Below, in pieces: positions 1 to 11,144 of a stretch of 64,000 nt of DNA. Within the stretch, counting starts at the first letter, position 1. Each line of letters begins with the position of its first letter. The stretch comes from Ahaetulla prasina (lineage: Eukaryota > Chordata > Lepidosauria > Squamata > Colubridae), in NCBI RefSeq assembly GCF_028640845.1, contig NC_080543.1, forward strand, positions 1,372,667 to 1,436,666, written 5' to 3'. The position numbers and the translations under genes are program-made. The notes beneath the pieces are model-generated. The model was not told the origin of the DNA and ran no database searches. It was given only the letters and a program-made list of their open reading frames with translations.

Positions 1-29
1 TTAGTTTATCAACAGTGGAATACTGGTGT

Positions 30-650
30 AGATACTTGGTGCTCTCTGAGCTGGGTGGTTTCCTTGCAGGTATTTCATGACCCAATGAGGTAACATCCTC
101 AGGGCCAGAAGGGAGTGGGGTTTGCCCTTTTTTATATACTAGTGACTTGCCCTGTCAGTGTTGCTGCGGGTGTTCTTGAGAGTTCCTTGAAGAGGCTGAT
201 GTTTACTGTTTGATTATTTGTCTGAATTGATTCCAGTATTGTTTACTTATTGATAGTTGGTGTAATGTTAGTCTTGGTGTTACCCTCTGCTCACCTGGGT
301 ATTGATTGCTGATGAGGTGTTTTGGTCTTTTTGCTTCCTTTTGGGCTTTTTTCATTGTTGTTTTTTTAATGGTTTGTAGATGTTGCTATCGCTATGTGCC
401 TGATTTCATCTGGCTGATTTGTTTGACTGCCAGGATTCTCTAGCGTTTAGCCAAAACTACCAGTTCAGACAAATAAGCTAACAGCAAAACCAGGAAGCAC
501 CAACCACATTCCCAACAACATTAGCAGGGGAAGCCACTAGTATGGAAAGAAGAGCAAACTTTTTAGCACTGATGATGTTCCCTAGTTGGGTCAAGAAATG
601 TCTGCAAGAAAACCACCAAGCTCAGAGAGCATCAAGGACCCCACAGTTCA
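30..650. mobile_element. Penelope-like terminal palindrome, family 2
   Basis: Positions 31-112 and about 542-645 are inverted copies of one sequence. The right arm reads on + as a CTGATGATG box, a hairpin around the CCTAGTTGGG loop, then GAAATGTCTGC. The left arm reads the same on -. The same repeat occurs at 12935-13145, 30925-31010 and 60779-60915. The 11.9-13.1 kb copy has a coding tail resembling the C-terminus of Penelope-like GIY-YIG proteins, which is why this is called Penelope-like. No RT is left here. The assignment is by internal comparison and family recognition, and the exact outer boundaries are uncertain. Confidence 0.55.
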
Positions 651-687
651 ACCCTGAGCTACAAATATTCTCTTCTATCAGTATTGC

Positions 688-778
688 TGTAGAAGAGGGG
701 GGAGAAAGAGGGGAGAGAAAGAGAGAAAGAGGAAGGGAGACAGGGAGAGAGAGAGGGAGGGAGGGAGGGAGGGAAAGG
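688..778. repeat. Purine-rich simple repeat (GA / GGGA)
   Basis: An almost uninterrupted G/A tract that ends in repeated GGGA units. The open frame across it (residues R, G, E, K only) is low-complexity and is not a gene. Confidence 0.9.
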
Positions 779-1111
779 AGAAACAATATAATAGACCCAA
801 ATCAATCTTCAGGATGAAGGACTTTTATGGACTCTTGTCCCAGCTCAACACAGGGTCCATGCCCTTTATCCAAACTGAACACATCAAGGTGATTGCAAAA
901 CAAGCTTTGTTCTGCAGAAGGAAGGATACAGACAGCTCCCTCTCAAAGTCTGTGTGATCCCACCCCCATAATGTCCATGGGTGGGTTTTATGCTGCATTA
1001 AACAAAAGTTAATGCCACAAGGTCACAAGTTGTTCTCCATCCTCCCTTTTTACAGTAATTTCTTTACCTTATTAACATAAGTGAAGCACAAGTATGTATT
1101 TATTTATGTAA

Positions 1112-1262
1112 TAAATGACACAGTGGTTAGAGTGCAGCATTGCAGGCAAACTCTGCCAGCTGCTAGCAGTTTGATCCTAACCGGCTACAGGTTGACTCAG
1201 CCTTCTGTCCTTCCAAGGTCGGTCGAACGAAGATCCCAATTGTTGGGGGCAAAAGGCAAATA
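1112..1262 (+). mobile_element. tRNA-derived SINE fragment
   Basis: The sequence has the squamate SINE signature: a cagtggttagagtgcag segment, a B-box-like gtttgatcctaac segment, ggttgactcagccttc and tgttgggggc. The same order of blocks recurs at 9540-9755. The 5' end and the LINE-like tail are missing. Confidence 0.7.
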
Positions 1263-1263
1263 A

Positions 1264-2712
1264 GGCCTCAACATTGTATTTATTTATTTATTTATTTAAT
1301 CAAATTTTTATACCGCCCTATCTCCCGAAGGACTCAGGGCGGTTTACAGCCTGATAAAAACACAAGAATAAATACAAAATAAAAGCAGTATTTAAAAAAC
1401 TTATTGAATTAGGCCAGATTTAAAATTATGATTAAGATAATAAAAACCCCATTTAAAAGCAAAATTTAAAATTAAAATTCTAGGCCAGTCCTGCATAGAT
1501 AAATAGGTGTGTCTTAAGCTCGCGGCGAAAGGTTCGAAGGTCAGGAAGTTGGCAGAGTCCTGGGGGAAGTTCATTCCAGAGGGTGGGAGCCCCCACAGAA
1601 AAGGCCCTTCCCCTGGGTATTGCCAGTCAGCACTGCCTGGCGGACGGCACCCTAAGGAGTCCCTCTCTGTGAGAGCGGGTCGGTGGGAGGCAATCGGTGG
1701 CAGTAGACTTTCCCGTAAGTAACCCAGCCCTATGCCATGGAGTGCTTTAAAGATAGTAACCAATACCTTGAAGCGCACCCGAAAGGCCACAGGTAGCCAG
1801 TGCAGCCTGCGCAGGAGTGGTGTCACATGGGAGCCACGAGGGGCTCCCTCTATCACCCGCGCAGCTGCATTCTGAACTAAGCCTCCGGATGCTCTTCAAG
1901 GGGAGCCCCATGTAGAGAGCACTGCAGTAATCCAAGCGAGATGTCACGAGAGCATGAGTGACCGTGCATAGGGCATCCCGGTCTAGGAAGGGGCGCAACT
2001 GGCGGACCAGGCGAACCTGGTAAAAAGCCCTCCTGGAGACGGCCGTCAAATGGTCTTCAAAAGACAGCCGTCCATCCAGGAGAACGCCCAAGTTGCGCAC
2101 CCTTTCCATTGGGGCCAATGACTCGCCCCCAACAGTCAGCCGCGGCTGCAGCTGACTGAATCGGGATGCCGGCATCCACAGCCACTCCGTCTTGGAGGGA
2201 TTGAGCTTGAGCCTGTTTCTCCCCATCCAGACCCGTACGGCTTCCAAACACCGGGACAGCATTTCGATAGCTTCATTGGGGTGGCCCGGGGTGGAAAAGT
2301 ACAGCTGAGTATCATCAGCGTACAGTTGGTACCTCACCCCAAAACCACTGATGATCTCACCCAGCGGCTTCATATAGATGTTGAACAGGAGAGGCAAGAG
2401 AATCGACCCCTGCGGCACCCCACAAGTGAGGTGCCTCGGGGTCGATCTCTGCCCCCCTGCCAACACCGTCTGCGACCGATCAGAGAGATAGGAGGAGAAC
2501 CACCAATAAACGGTGCCTCCCACTCCCAATCCCTCCAACCGGTGCAGCAGGATACCATGGTCGATGGTATCAAAAGCCGCTGAGAGGTTTAATAGGACCA
2601 AGGCAGAGGAATAACCCCTATCCCTGGCCCACCAGAGATCATCAACCAACGCGACCAAAGCCGTCTCCGTGCTGTATCCGGGCCGAAAGCCGGACTGGAA
2701 CGGGTCTAGATA
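1264..2712 (-). mobile_element. L2-like LINE, 5'-truncated, with reverse transcriptase
   Basis: On the - strand the sequence encodes the palm and C-terminal half of a non-LTR reverse transcriptase. It includes DTIDHG, GVPQGS and the YADD catalytic box, followed by the [10 protein letters not shown] and SRLDYC blocks typical of L2/CR1-group elements. The 3' end, at low coordinates, carries the cggtataaa hairpin and a TTTA tail (about 1270-1303). The reading frame is broken near 1850 and the 5' half is absent, so it is inactive. Related copies lie at 21134-21621, 36858-37612 and 58285-59235. Confidence 0.85.
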
Positions 2713-2788
2713 GACAGTTGTAAACCTCTCAGAGAGGGATATAAAGCACTATGAGGTGGAATATAAATCTAAGTGCTATTGCTATTAC
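2713..2788 (+). mobile_element. SINE 3' tail fragment
   Basis: The block cagttgtaaacctctcagag through taagtgctattgctatt is the tail of the squamate tRNA-type SINE, comparable with 9700-9750. It abuts the truncated 5' end of the LINE. Confidence 0.5.
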
Positions 2789-3178
2789 AGCTAGTCCTTG
2801 ACTTACAATCACAATTGAGCCCAACATTTCTGTTCTTAAGTGAGACATTTGTTAAGTGAGTTTTGCCCCGTTTTATGACCTTTCTTGCCACAGTTGTTAA
2901 GTGAACTACTGCAGTTATTAAATGAACAGCAGGGTTATTAAGTCAATCTGGCTTCTCCATTGACTCTGCTTGTCACAAGATCACAAAAGGGGATTGCACG
3001 ATTCTGACACAATCATCATAAATATGAATCAGCTGCCAAGCATCTCACCATGGGGATGCTGCAACGGTCGCAAGTCTGAAAAACGGTCATAAGTCCCTTT
3101 TTTCAGCGCCATTGTAACTTGGAATTGTCACTAAATGAACTGTTGTAAGGCAAAGACTACCTGTACTAAATTCATTCA
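2789..3178. mobile_element. Non-autonomous TIR element A, copy 1
   Basis: It starts with CTAGTCCTTGACTTAC and ends with GCAAAGACTACCTGTA, which are imperfect inverted repeats. A second copy lies in the opposite orientation at about 15749-16140. The interior shares recurring blocks (ttaagtgaa, ggtcataagtc, cacaagatcac). There is no coding capacity. This fits a class II MITE, but the superfamily was not determined because no clean target duplication was found. Confidence 0.6.
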
Positions 3179-4560
3179 CTAGCCATCTCACTGACACGTG
3201 ATTCAAAAAAACCCCCTGAGCATTATTTTTAAAAAGGAACAAAAACATTTTTTCCCATTTTAAATATGAGAATCCCAACATTTAGTATTGAAAATAGGGC
3301 CCACATCCTGGGGTCCAGCTGAATTAAAAAAAGGTGGGGGGGAGTTTAGAAAAGTAGGGAAAATGAAGTTCTGTAGACAGAGCAGCAGATGGCGCTGTTT
3401 CACCACGAATGGAGAGTTCCTGTTAACAGAGGCCAGGAGATGAATCTCTGGCTTAGACACACAGCTGCTAATCCAAAACCAGTGGCGGGAAATAAATAAA
3501 CACAGAAAAGAAGCCAAAAGCCTGAACCCAATCCTTGGCCAGAGGTTTTATCTTTTTCTGCCAAAAGCTGTCTGAAAGGAAGATTTCTTTGCTTCATTTC
3601 CCTGCTCCATCCAGCCCCTTGGGGAGTCCCAGAGGCTCCTGTGCCAGCCTCAGGTGGCACCAAAGGATTCTCTTTGGCTCCAAAAGGCCCGACGTTGGCA
3701 GGAGACGCTCCTGGATGCCCGAGCCTGGACAGCCCTAACATGTTTGTCCTCCTCCATGGGAAGAACTTACAAATGTATATAACTGTTAGAAACATTGTAT
3801 AGGAAATCAGGCTGACTAACCCATGTCCCCCAAAAAGTTACTGATTAACAGCCTCTGAAATCCTTTAAACTTACAGCAAACAAGAATTAAACACTGTGAA
3901 TTGTGAACCCACACAAGCAAACAGACAAAGCTCAGTTAACACAATGTAAACATAATTATAACACTCACAGTTCAAACAGAGATCCAATCTACCTCACTTG
4001 ATTTAATCAATCTCTTCTCCAGATCAACACGTACACATACCCACCCCTCTCAAGCATCACCCAAGAACCATACCAAGGACACACACACACACACCAAACA
4101 GCCCTTTTGCACATCGCTTTCTCGTAGGGAAACCTCTTTGCTTTGGGGGATGAATCACGCCCCTTTCCTCACAGCAGTCTGGACTTCATTTTGATTGGTT
4201 CTTGAACAACCTGGGCTCGAGTTGGAACCCCCAATTATTCTTCTGACACTCCCGTGAGACAGCACAGGGGTGTCTTTCCTCAGCGTCCCAGGGCATCAAT
4301 CGCAACCCCAGCAGGATCAGGGCCCTTGGCCAAAGAAAGGTTGCTAGATGGAAGTCCATGGCCAGCAAATGATCCGGAGGACTTCTGGGTGGGATTCCTG
4401 GCTTGTTTTTAGCTCTCTCTTCCGGCCAGCCCAAATTTTGCAGCAACATGATGAGGGGACTCTTCTTGCTTTGCAGGAAACCCCAAGATCCTGGGCCAAG
4501 TCCCCTCTGTATCTGCTAAGCAGCACCCCAGGAGATGGTCAAGGGGGAAAGGAGAAGGCC
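3179..4560. other. No gene recognised (intergenic)
   Basis: I see no coding region here. It contains a short CA run near 4080-4094 and one CTCF-like motif (listed separately). The open frames are short and show no family resemblance. Confidence 0.5.
3382..3395 (+). promoter_or_regulatory. CTCF-like motif
   Basis: GCAGCAGATGGCGC matches the 14-base CTCF core consensus at all positions except the first. This is sequence match only, and such motifs occur by chance. Confidence 0.3.
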
Positions 4561-4564
4561 TTCC

Positions 4565-4725
4565 CAAAGGCAACTGGACTTTCCTTTTTTTTTCCTCTTG
4601 AAAAAGTTTCACTCCTGATCCAAGAAGCTTCATTGGTTCTCAAGAAGTTATTGGATGAGAACTGAAACATTTTCAAGGAAAAAACAAAGAAAGTCCCGTT
4701 GCCTTTTGAAAAGGCTCCGTTGGGA
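4565..4725. repeat. Palindromic dispersed repeat, family 4, copy 1
   Basis: The left arm (TTTTCCTCTTGAAAAAGTTTC, then ATCCAAGAAGC) and the right arm (TTGGATGAGAACTGAAACA, then TTTTCAAGGAAAA) are inverted copies meeting near 4645. The copy at 25135-25285 has the same layout and the same downstream tail, which includes a caaagaaa block. Each arm contains GGATGAG, a very short hairpin and GAAAC. That resembles the Penelope terminal palindromes, but family membership is inferred. Confidence 0.55.
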
Positions 4726-4829
4726 CAACCAGAACTTGGAGGAGTGAGAAGCTCCATAGACAGGTCAGTCCCATCCTTCGGTGTGGGGCTGATCCTGACA
4801 CACACATACCGCCAGCACAAATGGGGGTC

Positions 4830-5130
4830 CTTATGCTGGGAACTAAGATACTTTTGCCAATGAAGTGTGTGATCTAATGATATATACAAGTGAAAGTATT
4901 ATTTACAAAAGCCTCAAATGTACAGAAGCAAATAGTTTGAGAAATCTTCATGCTCCTTCTCAGTTCTACTTCAATTTCTCCCTCTCACGTCTCTTTCCTT
5001 CACTTTCTGCTTTGTTCCATCTTCTTCTCTCCTTCTCCCAACCACTCAACCTGGAATACCTGGATGTTTTCTCCCAAACGAAGACTGGACTTCTCAAGAT
5101 TCCCCTGTCCAGCACCTGAATCTCCCTCGG
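4830..5130. repeat. Unclassified dispersed repeat, copy 1
   Basis: About 300 bp is similar to 11620-11935. Both copies share gcttttgccaat/ttttgccaat, gatctaatga, atatacaagtgaaagta and a long pyrimidine-rich tail of ctctttcc and tctctcc units. No ORF or terminal repeat is recognised. It may be part of an LTR, because a Ty3/Gypsy-like pol fragment follows at 5467. Confidence 0.45.
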
Positions 5131-5466
5131 TCCAAAACTGTCTGTCCCCTTGGCCTCCCCAGCATTTCTCACAGGCCACTCAGGGCTCCCTCCCCACCCT
5201 TCCCTTCCCTCCCCACCCTTCCCTCCCCACATCCCGGGCTGGGGTCTCTGGGCTTGACAGGCTGGTTGGGCCTCCACTCCACCCCATATTAACCGGGTGG
5301 TCTCCTCTCCAGCAGCAGGACCTGCAGCATCTGGAGAATATTCTAGAATTTCCCCCTTCACCACTGAGGCTTTCCTAGTCTTGTGCTGAGTCACCTGCAA
5401 TAAACCAAGAGCTGCAGGCAATGGCGGCTGGCTGAATAAGGACACAGCCAACTTATACTGAGGGCA

Positions 5467-5535
5467 CTGCCCATTATCTTGGTCCCAAAACCAGATGGAG
5501 AAGTTATATTTTGTGTGGATCTGAGGAAATTAAAT
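5467..5535 (+). mobile_element. Ty3/Gypsy-like pol (RT) relic
   Basis: One frame encodes LPIILVPKPDGEV followed by FCVDLRKLN. This is the N-terminal reverse-transcriptase signature of Ty3/Gypsy-type LTR elements. Only about 23 codons are recognisable before stops. The surrounding 5.2-5.8 kb has no other coding signal. Confidence 0.6.
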
Positions 5536-5849
5536 CATTGCTAATTTTTATCATAAACTTTATGCCTGCTTGTGCTTCACTCCTAAGAGGTGCACCAAAA
5601 TCCCAAGTTATACTTCCCCATCCCTTAACTGCCTCTCATTGCTCCCCCCAGTGTAATCAGTCAGGTTCAGGCAGGATGTTTTCCTAGCGGTCAGTCCAAG
5701 CGTGGTTTGGTGTGCGGCTCCAGGTTCAGCCCCTTAATTTCCCAAAGCATTCACCCCTTCATCCCTCACCTCCTCACAGTTCATGGCAGATCCCATGCCA
5801 AGGACAGCAGAACTAGGAGGAGATCTAGGAAAAGGGAAGTATGACATTC

Positions 5850-7185
5850 TGACTATGTGTCAGAACGGTTGAACAATTGGCAACTTCAAATCTCAACCAG
5901 CAAATGCTCTTACTCATTGGCAACAAAATCAGAACACTAAAGACAAACTGGGTGGATACGACCTCATAGATGACCCTCACTCTATCGAGGACTTAGGAGT
6001 ACTCATTTCAAAAGATCTAAGACCCAGAGCCACTGTAACAGCATTGCCAAAAAGGCATTAAGAGTTGTTAACCTAATTTTGCAAAGCTTCTTCTCGGATA
6101 ACATTGTACTGCAAACCAGAAAACCTATACAAAACCTTTGCTAGACCAGTTCTCGGATACAGCTCGTCTGCCTGGAATCCACACTGTATATCGGACATTA
6201 ATACAATTGAGCGAGTCCAGAGGTATTTCACGAGAAGAGTCCTCCACTCCTCTGCACACAACAAAATACTTCATGCCACCAGGCTTGAAATTCTGGACCT
6301 GGATAACCTAGAACTATGCCGCCCACAGTCTGACCTAAGCTTAATACACAAAATTGTCTGCTACAACGTCCTGCCTGTCAATGACTACTTCAGCTTCAAC
6401 CTCAACAATACACAGACAAACAATAGATGCAAATTCAAAGTAAACCGCTCCAAACTCGATTAGAGAAAATACAACTTCAGCAACAGAGTGGTCAACGCCT
6501 GGAACTCATTACCTGACTGTTGTGTCTTGCCCGCCCTCAGAGCAGCCGGGGCCTTCTTACCTGCTCCCGAACACTGAGGAATGTATGCCTCCCGGCCCAA
6601 GTCCTGGCTCCATGCCCACACAAACTGCAGAAGAAAGAGCACCTCCCTGCCCCAGCCCTGACTCCATGCCCAGGCAAACGGAGCAGCTAGACCCCTCCCC
6701 CTCCTCCACAGCAGGTGAGCCTGAGGAGGGTTTATTTCCAACAGCTGCTGATTGGAGTGACCCTCGCATCAGAAGACTGGATAGGCGGAGGCAACAGAAG
6801 GAAGGGAGGGGCAGGCCTTAATGAGTGCTGAGTCATGGAGCCACACCCCATGGCCTATATAAAGGATCTGCTTTCTGGCAGTCTCTGAGTCAGGCAAAAG
6901 TCGAACTTATCTTGCTGAAGTCACTTACTGGTCTCCTGCCTGCTCTGAGGACTTTGCTAGGACTTTGGGCAGAGCTGCAGAGGCAAGCCTGATTCGGATT
7001 TCCCTGACCCGGCCGTCAGCGGAGGAGTGGGACACGACACTGACTTTGTTGTTACATCCTCAAACCCACAAAACTTTAACCTTAAACTGTCTACCGTGGA
7101 CCTCACTCCATTCCTGTTCATACTTATACTTGCTTTCTCATACATGCTTGACAAATTAAATTAATTAATTAATTTTAAAAAAATA
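5850..7185 (+). mobile_element. Rex1/CR1-group LINE 3' part, split by a solo LTR
   Basis: Fragments of a non-LTR RT C-terminus read in + (FARPVLGYSSSAWNPH, then TIERVQRYFTRRVL, then KIVCYNVLPVNDYFSFN). The element continues after the LTR with the block that is uninterrupted in the copy at 30157-30575. The end is an AT-rich tail after gacaaatt. Stops and frameshifts are present. The Rex1-like label is tentative; a related CR1/Jockey-group family is possible. Confidence 0.65.
6518..7039 (+). mobile_element. Solo LTR with 5-bp target duplication
   Basis: The element begins TGTTGTGTC and ends GACACGACA, so it has TG...CA ends with short inverted repeats. It is flanked on both sides by CTGAC (6513-6517 and 7040-7044). 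Removing it restores the LINE sequence seen at 30157-30575. A TATATAAA box lies at 6856-6863, as expected for an LTR promoter; the strand is taken from this. At 522 bp with no coding sequence, it is a solo LTR of a Gypsy- or ERV-type element, left by LTR-LTR recombination. Confidence 0.85.
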
Positions 7186-7321
7186 AGTAGCTGGGTCCAA
7201 AGAAGAGGCGCTGCCGGACAGTCCATCAATAGACACGGAAGTGGCTTTGCCCAGAGCACCGAATCTGCCTCACCATTCACGGTTTTCTTTGTTTTTGGAG
7301 GAGACTGTCCTCAAAGCCACG

Positions 7322-7720
7322 GAGGCTTATTTATTTATTTATTTATTCAGGAAATTTATTTCCCGCCCATCTCTTATCCAACTATTCTGGGCAGCTTACA
7401 GCATAAAAACGCAAAAACATTTCAAAAAACATGAAAGCTATCATTGAACACAGCGGATAAAATCATAGACACATGAAAGCATTAACACAAGATGGCAAAG
7501 GAAGGAGCCGGACACACAGGAGTGGTGGTGGTGGGGATTTGGTTTTAATCAGCCAGCCATCTCTAGGTAATTAGGTCCCCAAGGCATCTGGCAGAACCAG
7601 CTCTTATGAATCGTCAGGAGGGTGGGAGCCACGGCACACAAGGCTCATCTCCTGGATCCTGCCAGCCAAAATCTGCAATGGGCTCCCTCTGCTGACACTG
7701 GGGGGGGGGGGAATCCATAG
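7322..7720 (-). mobile_element. L2-type LINE 3' end
   Basis: The TTTA/ATTT tail at 7325-7350 is followed by cccgcccatctcttatccaa and ctgggcagcttacagc. This is the 3' hairpin region of an L2-type element read on -. The same arrangement starts the element at 57905. The 5' boundary is uncertain, and no RT is preserved. Confidence 0.5.
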
Positions 7721-8239
7721 GGCTCACCAGCAGCTTCTGTCAGCAGCCACATCTTCTGGCTCACTTGGCTGAAGGTCACAGCAGCGAGGGTTTCTTTCCC
7801 AACCTTGAGCTCTTCCCAGACTCCATTGCACTATGGAGCAACTGGCAAGGCGGAATTGTGTCCATTCTGATAAGCTCCCCCGCCACCTTATCTGCCCTCT
7901 GATAACCAGACAGTGGACTCCACGTGATCCAAGACCTCCAGACTGTTGGCACGGTCTTGCCAAAAGATGTCGAGGATGGAGCAGAGCGTGTTCCTGTAAG
8001 ATTTTTCCAGGCATTTAACATGCCTTTGGTGCAGAATCCAGGACTCCCATTGCCTAGGAGAGAACACAGCTCTGCAGGTATGCAGATGTTGTGTTGGAGC
8101 ACTCTAGTATGCAGCTGCCCCTGTGCTTAGCTGGCCTGGCTGATCCTGGAGTCCATTTCTGGGTCCCAAGAAGTCTCAAAGAAGACCCAGATCCTTCTTG
8201 CCAGCACTACTTTTTTTAATTACTATTTTTAAAAAGTAG

Positions 8240-8650
8240 TACTGGCACAAAGGATCTGGGTGTCTTGATAGACCATAGACTGGGCTGCATCAACATGGTA
8301 CCGAACTCACAGAGAATGATAGGTCCACTCTATGCTGCACTAGCTCAGGCCACATCTGAACTACTGTGTCCAATTCTATTCACCACCGTAGAAAAAAGGT
8401 ACCGAGTACACAGTACAGGAAGACGTGACAAAGATGGCAGAGGGCTTGGAGACTCAGTCCCAGGAGGAATGGTTAAAAGAATTGTGGGTGATGAACCTAA
8501 AGCAGGGATGTCCAACCTTGGCAACTTCCAGAATTCCCCAACCAGCAATGCTGAAGGCAAGAAAATTTACTCTGTAGGGCTCCCACAGGAAGTATGGTTG
8601 AACATTTATGAAGAAGAAACCAAATATGGAGTAAGGAGGGACATCCTGTG
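8240..8650 (+). mobile_element. CR1 LINE 3' relic
   Basis: Reading + gives LGVLIDHRLG and later a block resembling ELLCPILFTTVEKRYR. These correspond to the CR1 RT C-terminal positions LGVLIDxKL and EYCVQFWxP. The frame is decayed. Confidence 0.5.
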
Positions 8651-9319
8651 AGAGCTACCAAGCAGTGGGACCTCCTGCCTCCTGGAGTTACGAGGCGCCA
8701 TCACTGCAGTTTTTCAAAGCAAGCTTTGACACGTGTCTGGGATGGTCTGAGCAGCCCAAGCTTCAGGGATGCCACCTGCATTGTGTTCACACTTCTGAAT
8801 TAAAAGGTCTAACTCTCCCCTTGTCTCGAGGCCTGTGGAAAAACTCTCGAGTGGGGAGCCACCTCTTGGTTGCAGCATGCTAGGTGTCTCCACCTGCCCT
8901 CCTCCTGCTTCTTCCTTCGCAGTTGCTTCCTTGGCTCCAGGGCTGGGCCATGCTGGACCATCCTCCCCCTTTGCCCCAGTTCCCACATGGCTGGGGCAGG
9001 CTGGTGTTCGGTGGGTGCTACAACTGGCAGACTTGGCCCGCTGTGACAGGTGTGCAGGAGGGCTCTTTTCTGAGTCTGCCCCATCCTCCTGCCGCCCCAG
9101 GTTGCCAGTCAGGCTGAAGGAGGAAAAGGGAAAAGCTGGAGGAGCCGTCGGCAGAAAGAGGCCCCCAGCCTCTTAGTAGCAGCACTGCTAGAGAAAGGCA
9201 GAAGGACGCTGTGGCGGGCAGCAGTCCATATAACACAGCAATGGAGGAAAGTAAAATGGTGAATCCCCCCCTTCATAGAAATAAAAGACTAAATGAAGAG
9301 GAAACCCATCGCTGCAGAG

Positions 9320-9538
9320 AAGTTGCAGGACCCCAGCCATAACAGAATAAGAGATTTGGAAGAGACCTTGGAGGCCTTCTAAACCAGTCCTCTCCTTAAG
9401 CAGGAGACCCTATATCATTCCAGACAAATGGCTGTCCAGTCTTTTCTTGAAAACCTCCAGTGATGAAACCTCCACAACTTCTACTGTAGAGGCAAGCCAG
9501 TTGGTTTGCCTCCAGAAGTTGTGGAGCTATGGTTGCAT
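9320..9538 (-). mobile_element. CR1-type 3' end, antisense
   Basis: The sequence aataagagatttggaagaga followed by ccttggaggccttc and later tggctgtccagtctttt matches the common reptile CR1-type 3' block as seen on the antisense strand. It has no coding capacity and abuts the next SINE. Confidence 0.4.
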
Positions 9539-9539
9539 G

Positions 9540-9755
9540 GTAGTGCACTGGTTAAAATGCAATATTGCAGGCTAACTCTTTCCATTGCCAGGAGTTTGAT
9601 CCTGAACAGCTCAAGGTTAACTCAACCTTCCATCCTTCCATCCTGGATCAAATGAGAACCCAGGTTGTTGGGGGCAACAGGCTGACATTTGCAAACCACT
9701 CAAAGAGTGCTGTAAAGCACTATGGAGCGGTACATAAGAGCCTATACTTGTGATG
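9540..9755 (+). mobile_element. tRNA-derived SINE
   Basis: A near-complete squamate tRNA-type SINE. It has gcactggttaaaatgcaat, a B-box-like agtttgatcctg, ggttaactcaaccttcc, gttgttgggggc, and the tail aagcactatggagcggtac. The order is the same as in 1112-1262 plus 2713-2788. Confidence 0.75.
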
Positions 9756-9756
9756 G

Positions 9757-10095
9757 CAACCCTATGGGAGGCGTGCCACAGGTGGCTTGCAGAGCCGTAT
9801 CTGTGGGCACGTGAGCCATTGCCCTAGCTCAGCTGCAGCGCGCATGCGCGTGCCAGCCAGCTCATTTTCAGCTACCTCTCTCTTCCCAGGAGTCTCCACG
9901 TGGCCTGTTCTGGATGCCAGGTAAGTACCGGGCTTGCGCAGAGACTCTGGGAGGGCATTTTTGGCCACCAGAGAGCCTCGGGGGGGGGGAGGCGTTTTCG
10001 CTCTCCCCAGGCTCCAAGAAAGCCTCTGGAGCCTGGGGAGGGCAAAAAACGGGCCTTCTGGGCCCACTGGAAGTCAGGAAACTATTGAGCCAGGT
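9757..10095. repeat. Probable dispersed repeat (hAT-like?)
   Basis: The opening gatggcaaccctatgggagg and gtgccacaggtggcttgcag, plus GC-rich internal duplications (ggctccaagaaagcctctgg, ctggggagggcaaaaa), look like a common squamate repeat. No second copy lies in this window to confirm it. The open frames across it are GC-rich artefacts. Confidence 0.3.
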
Positions 10096-10419
10096 ACCAC
10101 CTACTCTACACATATACATTTCGTTTTTCTTGCCTAGGTGTAAAACTTTATGTCAGCTTTGGAAGCCATACTAGGCCGAAGGCTTCCACACGCTGCCACT
10201 TTCTCCTCTGGGGGAAAAGAGGGGAGGAGGGTGGTAGTACAAGGGATGATTAGACAAAACAACATTCTTCCTGGCAGTCAAGGTCAGGCTGGGTTTGCAT
10301 CTGGAGGAGGAGTGGCTGGAGTGATGCTTCGACATGGGACGGTTGAGGATTGGAGCATGTGACCGGCAGAGCGGTCATGACGGTGGAGATTTTGGGGTTT
10401 GTATTATTGAGGGAGGAAC

Positions 10420-10998
10420 CAGAATCCCCCGTTTCGGTTTTCATCCAACTGTGCCACTTTTCCCATGCTAGTAAAAGAACTTTGAAAGATGTTGGCTTTG
10501 GAGTCTTTTCTGCAGGAAGGGTTTTCTGGAACATTGACATCATTTCACCACTGAATTGTATTTTGTTGGATAAGGCCCAGTGTTCAAGTCTGTCAAGATC
10601 CTTCTGTATCTTAAGCCTGTCTTCTGGAATGTTGACTATTCCTACCAGCTTGGTGGCATCTGCAAATTTGATGAATTCGCCTCCCATTCCCTCATCTAAA
10701 TCATTTATGAAGATGTTGAAGACCACTGGGCCCAAAACAGACCCTTGAAGTGCCCCTGATTTCCATCCATATAGATGTCGCTTCACTGAGGACTACACAT
10801 GGTTCATAAGCCAGTTATGAACTCGTCTGGTGGTGGTGATGTCTTCCCACATTTTTCTAGCTTACCAAAAAGTAAGAAGTTGTGGTCTACTTTGTCAAAT
10901 GCTTCACTGAAGTCTAAGTTTGCTATGTCGACAGAATTTTGCTGATCCACTAATTTAGTCACTTCGTCAAAGACAGCAGTTAGGTTTGCATCAGCCAT
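10420..10998 (-). mobile_element. CR1 LINE reverse transcriptase fragment
   Basis: On - the sequence encodes LDFSEAFDKVDHNFLL, then after a frame break GSVLGPVVFNIFINDLDEG, then KFADATKLVG and LDRLEHWAL. These are the CR1 RT blocks in order. The catalytic FADD reads FADA, and stops are present, so it is dead. Confidence 0.8.
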
Positions 10999-11144
10999 GA
11001 AGACTCAGACAGCTGTTGCTGCAGAAGCTGCCTTGAATCACCCACCCATTCAGCTCAGAACTAGGGGCCCTCAGGAGGACACACACCCCTGCTCTCTGAA
11101 CACAGGCTGAGCACTTGGGGGGCAGGAAAGGCAGAGATCCACAC

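Noticed and set aside
1747..2658. 303-codon RT frame as a host gene
   Set aside because: YADD RT of an L2-like LINE with a truncated 5' end and a broken downstream frame; a repeat, not a gene.
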